In this document: piece after piece, positions 7,372-16,682 of the stretch
Layout: each line of letters opens with the position of its first letter
Position numbering within the stretch: the stretch's first letter is position 1
From: an uncultured Lachnospiraceae bacterium
Lineage (GTDB): Bacteria > Bacillota > Clostridia > Lachnospirales > Lachnospiraceae
Length of the DNA stretch: 55,466 nucleotides
Direction of reading: 5' to 3'
Assembly (NCBI GenBank): GCA_910588215.1
Contig: CAJUQJ010000027.1
Location: 1 to 55,466, forward strand
Translations under genes and position numbers: made by a program
The notes under the pieces: generated by a model
What the model saw: the letters and a program-made list of their open reading frames with translations, nothing else
The model's database searches: none
Told to the model about the DNA's origin: nothing

Positions 7372-8124
7372 GTGAACACACTAAACCAGGAAGCCTTCGA
7401 GCAGGCGAAGCTCAAAGTACTCTTAAAACAGAATGATCCCCATGGGTTCGGTACGCTGCAGGAGAAGACAGTACATGCGGTGATGAAGCTGTATTATGAA
7501 CCGAATGAAGACTACCATGAGGTGCCGATCGAGGGATACATAGCGGATATTTATACGGGAGAGCGGATCATAGAGATTCAGAACGGCAATTTCAACAGAC
7601 TTCGTTCGAAGCTGGCGGTATTTTTGCCGCTGTATCCTGTGACGGTGGTCTATCCGATTCCGCACCATAAATGGGTGATCTGGATGGAGGAGGAGACGGG
7701 AGAATTATCGAAGAAGCACAAATCTCCGGTCACGGGTAATGTGTATCACGCGTTTCCGGAGTTGTATAAGATCAAACAGTTTCTGGGACATCCCAATCTG
7801 TCTTTTGCTTTTCCACTGCTGGACATAGACGAGTATCGGCTGCTAAACGGATGGAGTAAGAACAAGAAGCGGGGATCGAGCCGTTATGATCGGATGCCGA
7901 TAGCTTTATTTGATGAGGTGCGGATGGAACGTGTGGAGGATTTCCTGCAGCTTGTGCCCTATGAATTGGAAGAGCCTTTTACGGTAAAGGAGTTTGCGAA
8001 GGCCGCAGGGATACACCGGGATCTGTCAGGAAGTGCACTGCCGCTGCTTACTTATATGCAGCTGCTTTCGCGGGCCGGGAAGCGGGGCCGGGAATATCTG
8101 TATGAAGTGAATGAAAATAATTAG
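7372..8124 (+). CDS. Hypothetical protein, possible PD-(D/E)xK-like nuclease with C-terminal winged helix
   Basis: 250 aa, soluble. I do not recognise a named family. Residues 31-70 show a spacing like PD-(D/E)xK enzymes: E31 in a helix, D59 in GYIADIYTG, then E68-I-Q70 in RIIEIQNGNF. After this comes a strand (VTVVYPIP) and a basic linker. The C-terminal 55 residues (FTVKEFAKAAGIHRDLSGSALPLLTYMQLL...) look like a winged helix-turn-helix. A DNA-acting role is inferred from these two features only. The GTG start has AAGGA nine bases upstream, and the promoter at 7266 carries a LexA-like box. The histidine kinase gene starts 24 bases downstream. Confidence 0.7.
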   Translation: MNTLNQEAFEQAKLKVLLKQNDPHGFGTLQEKTVHAVMKLYYEPNEDYHEVPIEGYIADIYTGERIIEIQNGNFNRLRSKLAVFLPLYPVTVVYPIPHHKWVIWMEEETGELSKKHKSPVTGNVYHAFPELYKIKQFLGHPNLSFAFPLLDIDEYRLLNGWSKNKKRGSSRYDRMPIALFDEVRMERVEDFLQLVPYELEEPFTVKEFAKAAGIHRDLSGSALPLLTYMQLLSRAGKRGREYLYEVNENN

Positions 8125-8148
8125 GTAGATGTAAAATGGGGTTTTCTT

Positions 8149-10344
8149 ATGGGAGTGATCATAGTAATACATGGGATCGGCGTGCTGATCTGCTTTGCCA
8201 TGATCCTGTTTGTGGGGATGGCCAGACCTTCCGTACAGCAGAAGATCCTGCTGGTGGGGACGATCTGTACCTTTCTGGACATGACAGGATATTTCCTGGA
8301 ATTGCAGAGTATCAGTGAGGAGGCGGCGCGGCTTTCAATCAAGGTCGAATATATCGGCACTACAATGGGGCTGCTCAGTTTTCTGTATTTTTCATGTTTG
8401 TACAGTACGCATTTGAAAGATTGGCATGTCAGGATGATCAAGCGATTTTATGCGGTCGATCATCTTTTTATCCTGATCATTGTATTTACGATCGATCATA
8501 ATACAATCTTTTACAGGAAAGTGGAACGTGTCGCGCAGAACGGTTATTATCTGTGGTCCATCGTGCCGGGGCCTGTCTATTACTGGTGGGTCGTGACAAC
8601 GATGATCCTCGGCATTCTGATCACGTTTATCGTGCTGCAGTCTGCGTTGGACCACCGGGGAGAGAAACGGCCGGAGCTGTACCTGCTCTGTCTGGCTGCT
8701 CTCAATCCGATCTGCCTGTGGCTCCTTAGAATGTCAGGAGTGTTCGGCTATTACGATCCTTATCCCATGTCTATGATGATCACGGAGTGTTTCCTTGTAT
8801 TTGTCATGTACAAATATCGTCTGTTTGATACGGTCAAGACGGCCAAGGACCGGGTGATCGACAATATCAGGGAAGGCATTCTTGTCATTGACCGCCATGG
8901 AGAGGTTATTTATTTGAACCGGGAAATATCGAGAATCTTTCCGGAAGTTGACTGGAAAGACCGGCGGGATATTGAAGAGACGGTATTTGATTTTTTAGAG
9001 AGGAATCAGGAAGGATTTACGGTAAGAAATAAATACTATCAATGGGAATTGAGTGAGATCTATGATGATAATCACCGCCGGGCAGGTACGATCTATCGGA
9101 TCAGCGACAGGACGGAAGGACATCTGTACACACAGCAGCTGATCAGCCTGAAAGAGGAGGCGGAGCGTGCCAATACGGCCAAAAGCGTTTTCCTGGCTCA
9201 CATGTCTCATGAGATACGGACGCCGATCAATGCGGTGCTGGGGATGAATGAGATGATCCTTCGGGAGAGTTGTTCCGATTCGATCAAAGATTATGCCCTG
9301 AATATCCAGAATGCTGGTAAGATACTGCTCTCTATCATCAATGATATCTTGGATCTTTCCAAAATAGAATCCGGACAGATGGAGATTGTGGAGAAGAACT
9401 ATCATTTGGGGAAGATGCTGATCGATATTGAGAATATGATGACCATGCGGGCGGAAGAAAGCAGTCTTGCCTTACACATTCAGGCAGATCCGATGCTGCC
9501 GGAGATGCTTTACGGGGACGAGCAGCGGATCAAGCAGTGTATCATTAATTTCCTGACTAATTCGCTCAAGTATACGAGAGAAGGGCAGGTCACGCTTAGG
9601 ATAGATTTTAAGGATAAGGATAAAAATAATATCGACTTGCAGATCACCGTGTCGGATACCGGCATCGGCATCGAGGCGGATAAGCTTTCCATACTGTTTG
9701 AGCCGTTTGTAAGGTTGGACAGGTCGAAGAACGAACATATAGAGGGCACGGGTCTGGGCCTGAGCATCACGAAGAATCTGATTGACAGGATGAACGGCAG
9801 CCTGCGTGTTGAGAGTGTATACGGGGAGGGCAGTGTCTTTACCTTTACCGTACCGCAGAGAGTAGCCGGACCGGAACTGCTTGGAGATTATAAAGAGAGA
9901 CTGCGCAGGTCTGCGGAGCGGGAACATTCCCGCGAGAAATTCATCGCGCCGGCCGCCAGGATCCTGGCGGTGGATGATAACCGTGTCAACATTACGGTGG
10001 CCAAGGGGCTGCTAAAGAGATTAAAGGTTCAGTTTGATTCTGCGATCAGTGGACAGGAATGTCTTGATAAATTTAGCAAAAACGATTATGATATCATTTT
10101 GCTGGATCATATGATGCCTGTGATGGACGGTGTGGAGACGCTGCATCGGATGCAGGAAACGGAGCGCTTCCGGCAGAAGGCGCCGGCCGTTATCGCACTT
10201 ACGGCGAATGCGGTCACAGGAGCAAGAGAGAAATATCTTGAAGAGGGTTTTACAGATTATCTGTCGAAACCTATCGATCACAAGAGATTGGAAGAAATGA
10301 TCCGGGAATATCTGCCGGGAGATATGATCCAGTACAATGGATGA
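8149..10344 (+). CDS. Hybrid sensor histidine kinase/response regulator with 7TM N terminus
   Basis: 731 aa. Residues about 1-230 carry seven or so membrane helices (7TM histidine-kinase N-terminal region type), then a PAS-like domain (about 235-330). The HisKA domain has H354 in FLAHMSHEIRTP. The HATPase has N-box NSLKYT, G1 DTGIGI and G2 GTGLGLSI. A C-terminal receiver domain has acidic pocket AVDDN, phospho-acceptor D653 in ILLDHMMP and ALTANA/KPID. There is no DNA-binding output domain and no separate response regulator or HPt gene nearby, so downstream partners must be encoded elsewhere. The ligand is unknown. The ribosome binding site is weak. parE begins 90 bases after the stop. Confidence 0.92.
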   Translation: MGVIIVIHGIGVLICFAMILFVGMARPSVQQKILLVGTICTFLDMTGYFLELQSISEEAARLSIKVEYIGTTMGLLSFLYFSCLYSTHLKDWHVRMIKRFYAVDHLFILIIVFTIDHNTIFYRKVERVAQNGYYLWSIVPGPVYYWWVVTTMILGILITFIVLQSALDHRGEKRPELYLLCLAALNPICLWLLRMSGVFGYYDPYPMSMMITECFLVFVMYKYRLFDTVKTAKDRVIDNIREGILVIDRHGEVIYLNREISRIFPEVDWKDRRDIEETVFDFLERNQEGFTVRNKYYQWELSEIYDDNHRRAGTIYRISDRTEGHLYTQQLISLKEEAERANTAKSVFLAHMSHEIRTPINAVLGMNEMILRESCSDSIKDYALNIQNAGKILLSIINDILDLSKIESGQMEIVEKNYHLGKMLIDIENMMTMRAEESSLALHIQADPMLPEMLYGDEQRIKQCIINFLTNSLKYTREGQVTLRIDFKDKDKNNIDLQITVSDTGIGIEADKLSILFEPFVRLDRSKNEHIEGTGLGLSITKNLIDRMNGSLRVESVYGEGSVFTFTVPQRVAGPELLGDYKERLRRSAEREHSREKFIAPAARILAVDDNRVNITVAKGLLKRLKVQFDSAISGQECLDKFSKNDYDIILLDHMMPVMDGVETLHRMQETERFRQKAPAVIALTANAVTGAREKYLEEGFTDYLSKPIDHKRLEEMIREYLPGDMIQYNG

Positions 10345-10365
10345 GAGATGACCGATATCGCAAAT

Positions 10366-10406
10366 GCTGCGCAGGCATTGCATTTGGCTCGTTGCTCACG
10401 GGAATA
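10366..10406 (+). repeat. TTGGCTCGTTGCTC dispersed leader repeat, copy 1
   Basis: CAAATGCTGCGCAGGCATT followed by TTGGCTCGTTGCTCACGGGAATAA, 30 bases before the parE start. Related copies lie at 16636-16673 and, in longest form, at 29111-29240. The segment can fold through GCAAATG/CATTTGG-type pairing. Confidence 0.65.
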
Positions 10407-10433
10407 AATGAAAAACAAGAGGTGTATGACAAT

Positions 10434-12365
10434 ATGGCGAAGACAAATACAGCGAACACATATGATGCGTCCAGTATCACCGTTCTGGAAGGACTGGAAG
10501 CGGTACGCGTCCGGCCGGGCATGTATATCGGCAGTGTCTCCACAAAGGGCCTGAACCATCTGATCTATGAGATCATGGACAACGCGGTGGATGAACATCT
10601 GGCAGGATTTTGTTCTACCATACATGTGACGTTAGAAGCGGACGGATCGGCTACGGTGTCAGACGATGGACGGGGAATCCCGGTCGGAATGCATGAGAAA
10701 GGCATCAGTGCGGAGCGGCTTGTCTTTACCACACTTCATGCGGGCGGTAAGTTTGACAATGATGCCTATAAGACCAGCGGCGGTCTGCACGGGGTTGGCT
10801 CTTCTGTTGTAAATGCCTTGTCGGCACATATGCATGTGACGGTGAAGACTGGCGGCTATATCTATGAAGACCGGTATGAGCGCGGCATCCCAACCCTGGA
10901 GCTGCAGGATGGTCTTTTGCCAGTGGTGGGAAAGACGAAGGAATCCGGGACTACTATAAATTTTCTGCCGGACGATACTATATTTGACAGGACCCGGTTT
11001 AAAGAGGATGAGGTCAAGAGCCGTCTGCATGAGACTGCTTATCTGAACCCGGCGCTGACGATCATTTATGAAGATAAACGCAAGGAGGAAATCGAACATA
11101 TCGAGTACCATGAGCCGGAGGGCATTATCGGTTTCATAAAGGATATGAATAAATCCAAAGAGGCTATCCATGATGTGATCTATTACAAAGGGGAGTCAGA
11201 AGGAATCACAGTGGAAGTGGCCTTACAGTATGTAAATGAGTTCCACGAAAATGTGCTGGGATTCTGCAACAACATCTACAATGCAGAAGGAGGCACTCAT
11301 CTGACCGGATTTAAGACCATGTTTACCAACGTGATCAATACTTATGCCAGAGGTTTAAATATCTTAAAAGAAAAGGATGTTAATTTTACCGGTGCGGATG
11401 TGCGTAACGGCATGACCGCCGTGGTGTCCATCAAGCACCCGGATCCACGTTTTGAAGGGCAGACAAAGACCAAGCTTGATAACCAGGATGCGGCGAAGAT
11501 CGTGAGTAAGGTGACGGGGGAAGAGATTGTGCGGTTCTTTGACCGCAATCTGGAAACTTTGAAGAGTATTATCGGCTGCGCGGAGAAGGCGGCGAAGATT
11601 CGGAAGACGGAAGAGAAGGCGAAGACCAATCTTCTGACCAAACAGAAGTTCTCTTTTGATTCTAACGGCAAGCTGGCTAACTGTGAGTCCAGGGACGCCT
11701 CCAAGTGTGAGATCTTTATCGTGGAGGGAGATTCGGCAGGCGGCAGCGCCAAGACGGCACGTAACCGTATGTTCCAGGCAATCCTGCCCATACGCGGTAA
11801 GATCTTAAATGTGGAGAAGGCAAGTATCGATAAGATTCTTGCCAACGCGGAGATCAAGACTATGATCAACGCCTTCGGCTGCGGGTTTTCGGAAGGATAC
11901 GGCAACGACTTTGACATCAGCAGGCTGCGCTATGACAAGATCATCATCATGGCCGATGCGGACGTGGACGGGGAGCACATCTCCACTTTGCTTTTGACAT
12001 TGTTCTATCGGTTTATGCCGGAATTGATCTATGAAGGGCATGTATATATTGCCATGCCGCCGTTATATAAGGTCATGCCTTCAAAGGGGGCGGAAGAATA
12101 CCTTTATGATGATAAGGCACTGGAGAAGTATCGGAAGCGGCATAAAGGGCCTTTTACCCTGCAGAGATATAAAGGTCTTGGTGAGATGGACGCCGAACAG
12201 CTGTGGGAGACAACCTTGGATCCGGATACCAGGCTGCTTAAACAGGTGGAGATCGAGGACGCCCGTATGGCTACGGAAGTGACAGAGATGCTGATGGGGA
12301 CGGAGGTACTGCCCCGTAAGGAGTTTATCTACCGGCACGCCCAGGATGCGGAGCTGGATATCTGA
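10434..12365 (+). CDS. parE: Type IIA topoisomerase subunit B, topoisomerase IV-like (ParE/GyrB family)
   Basis: ATPase subunit of a heterotetrameric type IIA topoisomerase. The GHKL ATPase shows EIMDNAVDEHLAG, DDGRGIPVG and GGLHGVGSSVVNALS; the transducer domain follows; the TOPRIM domain has EGDSAGGSAK and DADVDG; the C terminus has QRYKGLGEMDAEQLWETT. Length 643 aa. The TOPRIM segment reads ADVDGEHI where most GyrB/ParE proteins have ADVDGAHI. The start at 10434 has AGAGGTG nine bases upstream. The partner gene 57 bases downstream is ParC-like, which is why I prefer topoisomerase IV over gyrase; automated pipelines may call it gyrB. Confidence 0.9.
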   Translation: MAKTNTANTYDASSITVLEGLEAVRVRPGMYIGSVSTKGLNHLIYEIMDNAVDEHLAGFCSTIHVTLEADGSATVSDDGRGIPVGMHEKGISAERLVFTTLHAGGKFDNDAYKTSGGLHGVGSSVVNALSAHMHVTVKTGGYIYEDRYERGIPTLELQDGLLPVVGKTKESGTTINFLPDDTIFDRTRFKEDEVKSRLHETAYLNPALTIIYEDKRKEEIEHIEYHEPEGIIGFIKDMNKSKEAIHDVIYYKGESEGITVEVALQYVNEFHENVLGFCNNIYNAEGGTHLTGFKTMFTNVINTYARGLNILKEKDVNFTGADVRNGMTAVVSIKHPDPRFEGQTKTKLDNQDAAKIVSKVTGEEIVRFFDRNLETLKSIIGCAEKAAKIRKTEEKAKTNLLTKQKFSFDSNGKLANCESRDASKCEIFIVEGDSAGGSAKTARNRMFQAILPIRGKILNVEKASIDKILANAEIKTMINAFGCGFSEGYGNDFDISRLRYDKIIIMADADVDGEHISTLLLTLFYRFMPELIYEGHVYIAMPPLYKVMPSKGAEEYLYDDKALEKYRKRHKGPFTLQRYKGLGEMDAEQLWETTLDPDTRLLKQVEIEDARMATEVTEMLMGTEVLPRKEFIYRHAQDAELDI

Positions 12366-12421
12366 TCCAAGGATAGGGTAACGGACAGATACCGGCAAAA
12401 CGCTTCGGAATGGAGGCAAGA

Positions 12422-14686
12422 ATGAAAGATAATATGAGTGTGAATGATAGAAACGACAGGATCATCAAGACAGAATATTCCGAGGTCATGCAGAAGTCAT
12501 TTATCGACTATGCTATGAGCGTGATCGTCGCCAGGGCGCTGCCGGATGTGCGGGATGGTCTGAAACCGGTACAGAGAAGAACGTTGTATGACATGTATGA
12601 GCTGGGAATCCGCTACGACAGGCCATACCGTAAATCAGCGCGTATCGTGGGCGATACAATGGGTAAGTACCATCCCCACGGCGACAGTTCGATCTATGAG
12701 GCGTTGGTGGTCATGTCTCAGGATTTCAAGAAAGGGCTTCCCCTGATCGACGGACACGGCAATTTCGGAAATATCGAGGGGGACGGCGCCGCGGCCATGC
12801 GTTACACGGAGGCCAGACTGGAGAAGATCACACAGGAGGCATTTTTATCCGACCTAGATAAAGACGTGGTAGATTTCCTGCCCAACTTCGATGCCACAGA
12901 GCGGGAGCCTAGTGTATTGCCGGTGAAGATTCCCAACCTGCTCATCAACGGATCCGAGGGTATCGCGGTTGGCATGGCCACCAGCATTCCGCCCCACAAT
13001 CTGGCGGAGGTGATCGAAGCTGTAAAGGCCTATATGTTGGATGAGAATATTACTACCAGAGAACTGATGCGTTATGTAAAGGGACCGGATTTTCCCACCG
13101 GTGGCATTGTCATCAATGAAGACGAACTGCCGGAAATCTATGAGAGCGGAACAGGTAAGATCAAGATCCGCGGTAAGGTAGAGATTGAGAAGGCCAAAGG
13201 CGGTAAGACTAATCTGGTGATCACGGAGATACCCTATACCATGATCGGTGCAGGAATCGGTAAGTTTCTGATGGACGTTGCGGCTCTGGCAGAGACCAAG
13301 AAGACACAGGATATCGTGGATATCACCAACCAGTCCTCCAAGGAGGGGATTCGCATCGTTATCGAACTGCGCAAAGATGCGGATGTGGAGAACTTCAAAA
13401 ATCTGCTGTATAAGAAGACTCGACTGGAGGATACCTTCGGTGTCAATATGCTGGCCATCGCCGATGGCAGACCGGAGACCATGGGGTTAAAACAGATCCT
13501 TAAGGAGAACGTCAAATTTCAGTTCGAGGTGACGACAAGAAAATACACGAATCTCCTGGCGAAAGAACTGGAACGTAAAGAGATACAGGAAGGATTGATC
13601 AAGGCCTGTAATGTGATCGACCTGATCATTGAGATCCTGCGTGGATCCAAGGACAGAGCCATGGCGAAGGCCTGTCTGATCGAGGGCAGGATCGACGGTA
13701 TCAAATTTAAATCCAAGGAATCCAAGATCATGGCCGCGCAGCTGATGTTTACCGAGAAACAGGCAAATGCCATTCTGGATATGCGGCTTTACAAACTGAT
13801 CGGGCTGGAGATCGAGGCGCTGATTAACGAACATGAGGATACTATGGCCAATATCTACCGTTACGAAGATATTCTGGCCCGAAGGGATTCCATGGCCCAG
13901 GTCATCATCAATGAGTTGGATGAGATCCGGGAAGAATACAGGCGGAGTCGCAGAACGGTGATCACACAAGCCAGCGAGGCAGTCTATGTGGAGAAGAAGG
14001 TAGAAGAGATGGATATCGTCTTCCTGATGGATCGTTTCGGTTACGCCAGGACGATCGATACGGCCACCTATGAGAGAAACAAGGAGGCGGCGGACAGTGA
14101 GAACAAGTATGCTTTTGCCTGTAAGAATACGGGTAAGGTGTGTTTGTTTACGAACACGGGCCAGCTGCATACCTTGAAGGTGATGGATCTGCCTATGGGC
14201 AAATTCCGAGACAAGGGTGTGCCGGTGGATAATGTCAGTAATTTTGATTCTTCAAAGGAGACTATCCTCTATGCTGCCAGTCAGAGTGATCTGAACCTCT
14301 ATCGGGTCATCTTTGCCACCCGGCAGGCCATGCTCAAGGTGGTGGACGGTGGAGAATTTGATGTAGCCAAGCGGACGGTGGCGGCCACAAAGCTGGCGGA
14401 CGAGGATGAAGTAGTAAGCGTTGTGACGTTGAAAGAACAACGCAATATTGTCCTGCAGTCGGTGGAAGGGTATTTCCTGCGGTTTCCAGTGGATGAGATA
14501 CCAGAGAAAAAGAAAGGCGCCATCGGCGTCCGCGGAATGAAGCTTGGGGCAAAAGACAGCCTGGAAGCAGTTTACTATACACGTAATGCGGCGGAGCAGA
14601 CGATCGAGTACGGCGGGAAGGAAGTCGAACTGAATAAGATCAAATTAGGGAAACGCGACGGTAAGGGAGTAAAGATCAGGGTTTGA
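12422..14686 (+). CDS. parC: Type IIA topoisomerase subunit A, topoisomerase IV-like (ParC)
   Basis: DNA cleavage and religation subunit, 754 aa. The catalytic Tyr is Y128 in AAAMRYTEARL. The quinolone-resistance region reads HPHGDSSIYEA, with Ser and Glu at the classic positions; the Glu is the ParC/GrlA-type residue. The C-terminal beta-pinwheel lacks a GyrA-box (QRRGGKG); the corresponding loop reads GKFRDKGV. Together with the length (GyrA is usually over 800 aa) this supports topoisomerase IV, which decatenates daughter chromosomes. The start is 12422 because the in-frame ATG at 12410 overlaps GGAGG. The ribosome binding site is part of the repeated CGCTTCGGAATGGAGG module. Confidence 0.9.
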   Translation: MKDNMSVNDRNDRIIKTEYSEVMQKSFIDYAMSVIVARALPDVRDGLKPVQRRTLYDMYELGIRYDRPYRKSARIVGDTMGKYHPHGDSSIYEALVVMSQDFKKGLPLIDGHGNFGNIEGDGAAAMRYTEARLEKITQEAFLSDLDKDVVDFLPNFDATEREPSVLPVKIPNLLINGSEGIAVGMATSIPPHNLAEVIEAVKAYMLDENITTRELMRYVKGPDFPTGGIVINEDELPEIYESGTGKIKIRGKVEIEKAKGGKTNLVITEIPYTMIGAGIGKFLMDVAALAETKKTQDIVDITNQSSKEGIRIVIELRKDADVENFKNLLYKKTRLEDTFGVNMLAIADGRPETMGLKQILKENVKFQFEVTTRKYTNLLAKELERKEIQEGLIKACNVIDLIIEILRGSKDRAMAKACLIEGRIDGIKFKSKESKIMAAQLMFTEKQANAILDMRLYKLIGLEIEALINEHEDTMANIYRYEDILARRDSMAQVIINELDEIREEYRRSRRTVITQASEAVYVEKKVEEMDIVFLMDRFGYARTIDTATYERNKEAADSENKYAFACKNTGKVCLFTNTGQLHTLKVMDLPMGKFRDKGVPVDNVSNFDSSKETILYAASQSDLNLYRVIFATRQAMLKVVDGGEFDVAKRTVAATKLADEDEVVSVVTLKEQRNIVLQSVEGYFLRFPVDEIPEKKKGAIGVRGMKLGAKDSLEAVYYTRNAAEQTIEYGGKEVELNKIKLGKRDGKGVKIRV

Positions 14687-14721
14687 CAGGGAATGGAGAA
14701 TGGACCGGAATGGAGGAAACT

Positions 14722-15270
14722 ATGAGAGTGATAGCGGGGACGGCCAGAAGCCTGCGTTTGAAGACACCGGAGGGAATGGATACCAGGCCAACTACGGACA
14801 GGATAAAGGAGACATTATTTAATATGCTGCAGCCGTATCTGTCGGATGCCGTATTCTTAGATCTGTACAGCGGAAGCGGCGGTATTGGAATTGAAGCGTT
14901 AAGCCGCGGGGCAAGACATTCCTATTTCGTGGAGAACAACAGGAATGCAGTGGCCTGTATCACGGAGAATCTACAGTTTACCGGGTTCACGGGTCGGGCG
15001 ACGGTACTGCGGCAGGACGTCTTGAGTGCGTTGCCTGGAATCCACGAGAAAGACGTGGATGTGATCTTTATGGATCCACCATATCACAGCACATATGAAC
15101 AGCAGGTGCTGCAGATGCTGCGGACGCTTCCGTATGTGACGGAGAATACGCTGATCGTGGTTGAAGCGGCGCTTGACAGTGACTTTTCTTATTTGAAAGA
15201 TTTGGGATTTATAATGGAGAAGGAGAAATGTTATAAGACGAACAAGCATGTGTTTTGCAGAATTTTTTAA
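14722..15270 (+). CDS. rsmD: 16S rRNA (guanine(966)-N2)-methyltransferase
   Basis: SAM-dependent methyltransferase of the 30S subunit. Family start MRVIAGTARSLRLKTP, then the RPTTDRIKETLFN segment, SAM-binding motif I LDLYSGSGGIGIEALSRGA, and catalytic motif IV DPPY. Length 182 aa, typical. GGAGG lies five bases before ATG 14722; the frame continues upstream over the parC stop without a better site. The order rsmD-coaD-(x)-(x)-ylbJ matches the ylbH-ylbI-ylbJ order of Bacillus. Confidence 0.95.
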   Translation: MRVIAGTARSLRLKTPEGMDTRPTTDRIKETLFNMLQPYLSDAVFLDLYSGSGGIGIEALSRGARHSYFVENNRNAVACITENLQFTGFTGRATVLRQDVLSALPGIHEKDVDVIFMDPPYHSTYEQQVLQMLRTLPYVTENTLIVVEAALDSDFSYLKDLGFIMEKEKCYKTNKHVFCRIF

Positions 15271-15371
15271 AAAAAGTAAAGACATTTTGGAGAAAGTGAT
15301 TTATAATGCCAAAAGTAGGAAGTATTTCCGGAAATCCCAAAGAGGGATATTGCGATAAAGGGGAGAGTATT

Positions 15372-15860
15372 ATGAAAGCAGCAATCTATCCAGGAAGTTT
15401 TGATCCTGTTACTTTTGGGCATTTGGATATTATCAGGCGCGCGGCCGAAATTTTTGATGAATTAACGGTGAGTGTGTTGAATAATAAAACAAAGACTCCA
15501 TTGTTTTCTGTGGAAGAACGTGTTAAGATGTTAGAGGAAGCGACTAAGGATATGCCTAATGTGGTGGTAGATTCTTTCAGCGGCTTGCTGATCGATTATG
15601 CCAAGAAGAAGGATATCCATGTAGCGATCAGGGGATTGCGGGCGATCACGGATTTTGAATACGAGCTGCAGATCGCACAGACTAACAGGAAATTTTCAGG
15701 TGGTGATCTGGACACGATGTTTCTGACCACCAGTTTGGAATATGCATACTTGAGTTCCTCCACAGTCAGGGAATTTGCCAGCTTTAATGGCGATATTTCT
15801 CAATGTGTGCCGGAATTTGTCGCTAAATTGATTTATGAGAAATATGGGCACGTGAGATAG
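15372..15860 (+). CDS. coaD: Phosphopantetheine adenylyltransferase
   Basis: Transfers AMP to 4'-phosphopantetheine, the penultimate step of coenzyme A synthesis. It has the nucleotidyltransferase motif GSFDPVTFGHLDII at the N terminus, the RGLRAITDFEYE segment, and YLSSSTVREFA. Length 162 aa is standard for the hexameric bacterial enzyme. AAGGGGAG precedes ATG 15372; an in-frame upstream extension to 15306 is not supported. It lies about 100 bases after rsmD, likely in the same transcript. Confidence 0.97.
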   Translation: MKAAIYPGSFDPVTFGHLDIIRRAAEIFDELTVSVLNNKTKTPLFSVEERVKMLEEATKDMPNVVVDSFSGLLIDYAKKKDIHVAIRGLRAITDFEYELQIAQTNRKFSGGDLDTMFLTTSLEYAYLSSSTVREFASFNGDISQCVPEFVAKLIYEKYGHVR

Positions 15861-15965
15861 GGAAGGGTCAAGAGTGGAATACATCCGGTCTGCCGGGGTG
15901 TAAAGTCAGAACGAAGTTGAGATAGAAGACCAAACCTTACAGAATATTCAGGAATGGGGATAAAG

Positions 15966-16568
15966 ATGAGTAGTAAAATTGAACAACTTATCGATGAGAT
16001 TGAAGATTACATTGATGGCTGTAAATACCAGCCCTTGTCTAAGACGAACATAATCGTGAATAAAGAAGAGATTGATGAACTCTTACGGGAACTTCGCATG
16101 AAGACCCCGGATGAGATTAAGCGTTATCAGAAGATCATCACCAATAAGGAAGCCATTTTGAATGATGCACGTACTAAGGCGGAGGCATTGATCAAAGATG
16201 CAACGGTGCAGACTACGGAGTTGATCAATGAGCATGAAATCATGCAGCAGGCTTACGCACAGGCCAATGAAGTGGTGCGGATGGCTACGATGCAGGCGCA
16301 GGAGATTCTTAATAATGCAACTTTGGAGGCCAATGGTGTCCGGACATCTGCCATGCAGTATCTTGACGAGATGCTGGCCAATCTGGAAAATGCCATGACG
16401 GCGACTCTGGCAACGACGACAGAACACTATGAGAGTTTCTATAACACAATCAGCGGTTATAATGAAACCGTTAAGGCAAATCGCGCTGAGCTGCGTCCGA
16501 TCGAGGTAGAGCAGATGTTGAAGGAAGCTGAGGGTGAGAGTGAACCGGCTGAACTGAATTTGATGTAA
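15966..16568 (+). CDS. Coiled-coil protein resembling DivIVA or ATP-synthase b-type helices
   Basis: About 200 aa, almost entirely helical with heptad-like Ala/Glu/Lys-rich stretches (AILNDARTKAEALIKDATVQTT and QANEVVRMATMQAQEILNNATLEA in parts). There is no catalytic motif and no membrane segment. Proteins of this kind commonly follow coaD in Clostridia and are variously labelled ATPase-like; the label has no support in this sequence. A cell-division or envelope scaffold is possible from the coiled coil alone. Start 15966 follows GGGGA; 15954 is an alternative start. An intrinsic terminator follows. Confidence 0.8.
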   Translation: MSSKIEQLIDEIEDYIDGCKYQPLSKTNIIVNKEEIDELLRELRMKTPDEIKRYQKIITNKEAILNDARTKAEALIKDATVQTTELINEHEIMQQAYAQANEVVRMATMQAQEILNNATLEANGVRTSAMQYLDEMLANLENAMTATLATTTEHYESFYNTISGYNETVKANRAELRPIEVEQMLKEAEGESEPAELNLM

Positions 16569-16594
16569 AGCCATAGGGGTTGGCTTGGATAACA

Positions 16595-16623
16595 GAGTTT
16601 GCCATTAGGCAGGCTCTTTTTTT
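16595..16623 (+). terminator. Intrinsic terminator after the rsmD-coaD run
   Basis: GAGTTTGCC (16595-16603), loop ATTA, GGCAGGCTC (16608-16616), two G-T pairs, then seven T residues. Confidence 0.88.
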
Positions 16624-16635
16624 CCCTATAGGGCT

Positions 16636-16673
16636 GGACATACGCAGCCTTTGACTCGTTGCCTGCGGGAATA
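16636..16673 (+). repeat. TTGGCTCGTTGCTC-type repeat, diverged copy 2
   Basis: ACGCAGCCTTTGACTCGTTGCCTGCGGGAATAG-like sequence in parts shared with 10366-10406 and 29195-29238. It ends ten bases before the amidase start, the same placement as at parE. Confidence 0.5.
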
Positions 16674-16682
16674 GAATAGCAA

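Noticed and set aside
7139..7375. A 78-codon frame with a possible ribosome binding site whose stop overlaps the 7372 GTG start.
   Set aside because: The residue sequence is very basic and unlike a folded protein, a good promoter lies inside it, and base composition is that of the A+T-rich gap. The overlap alone is not enough.
10434..14686. Calling the topoisomerase pair gyrBA.
   Set aside because: Subunit A lacks a GyrA-box, is short, and has the ParC-type Glu in the quinolone region. Gyrase is expected elsewhere in the genome.
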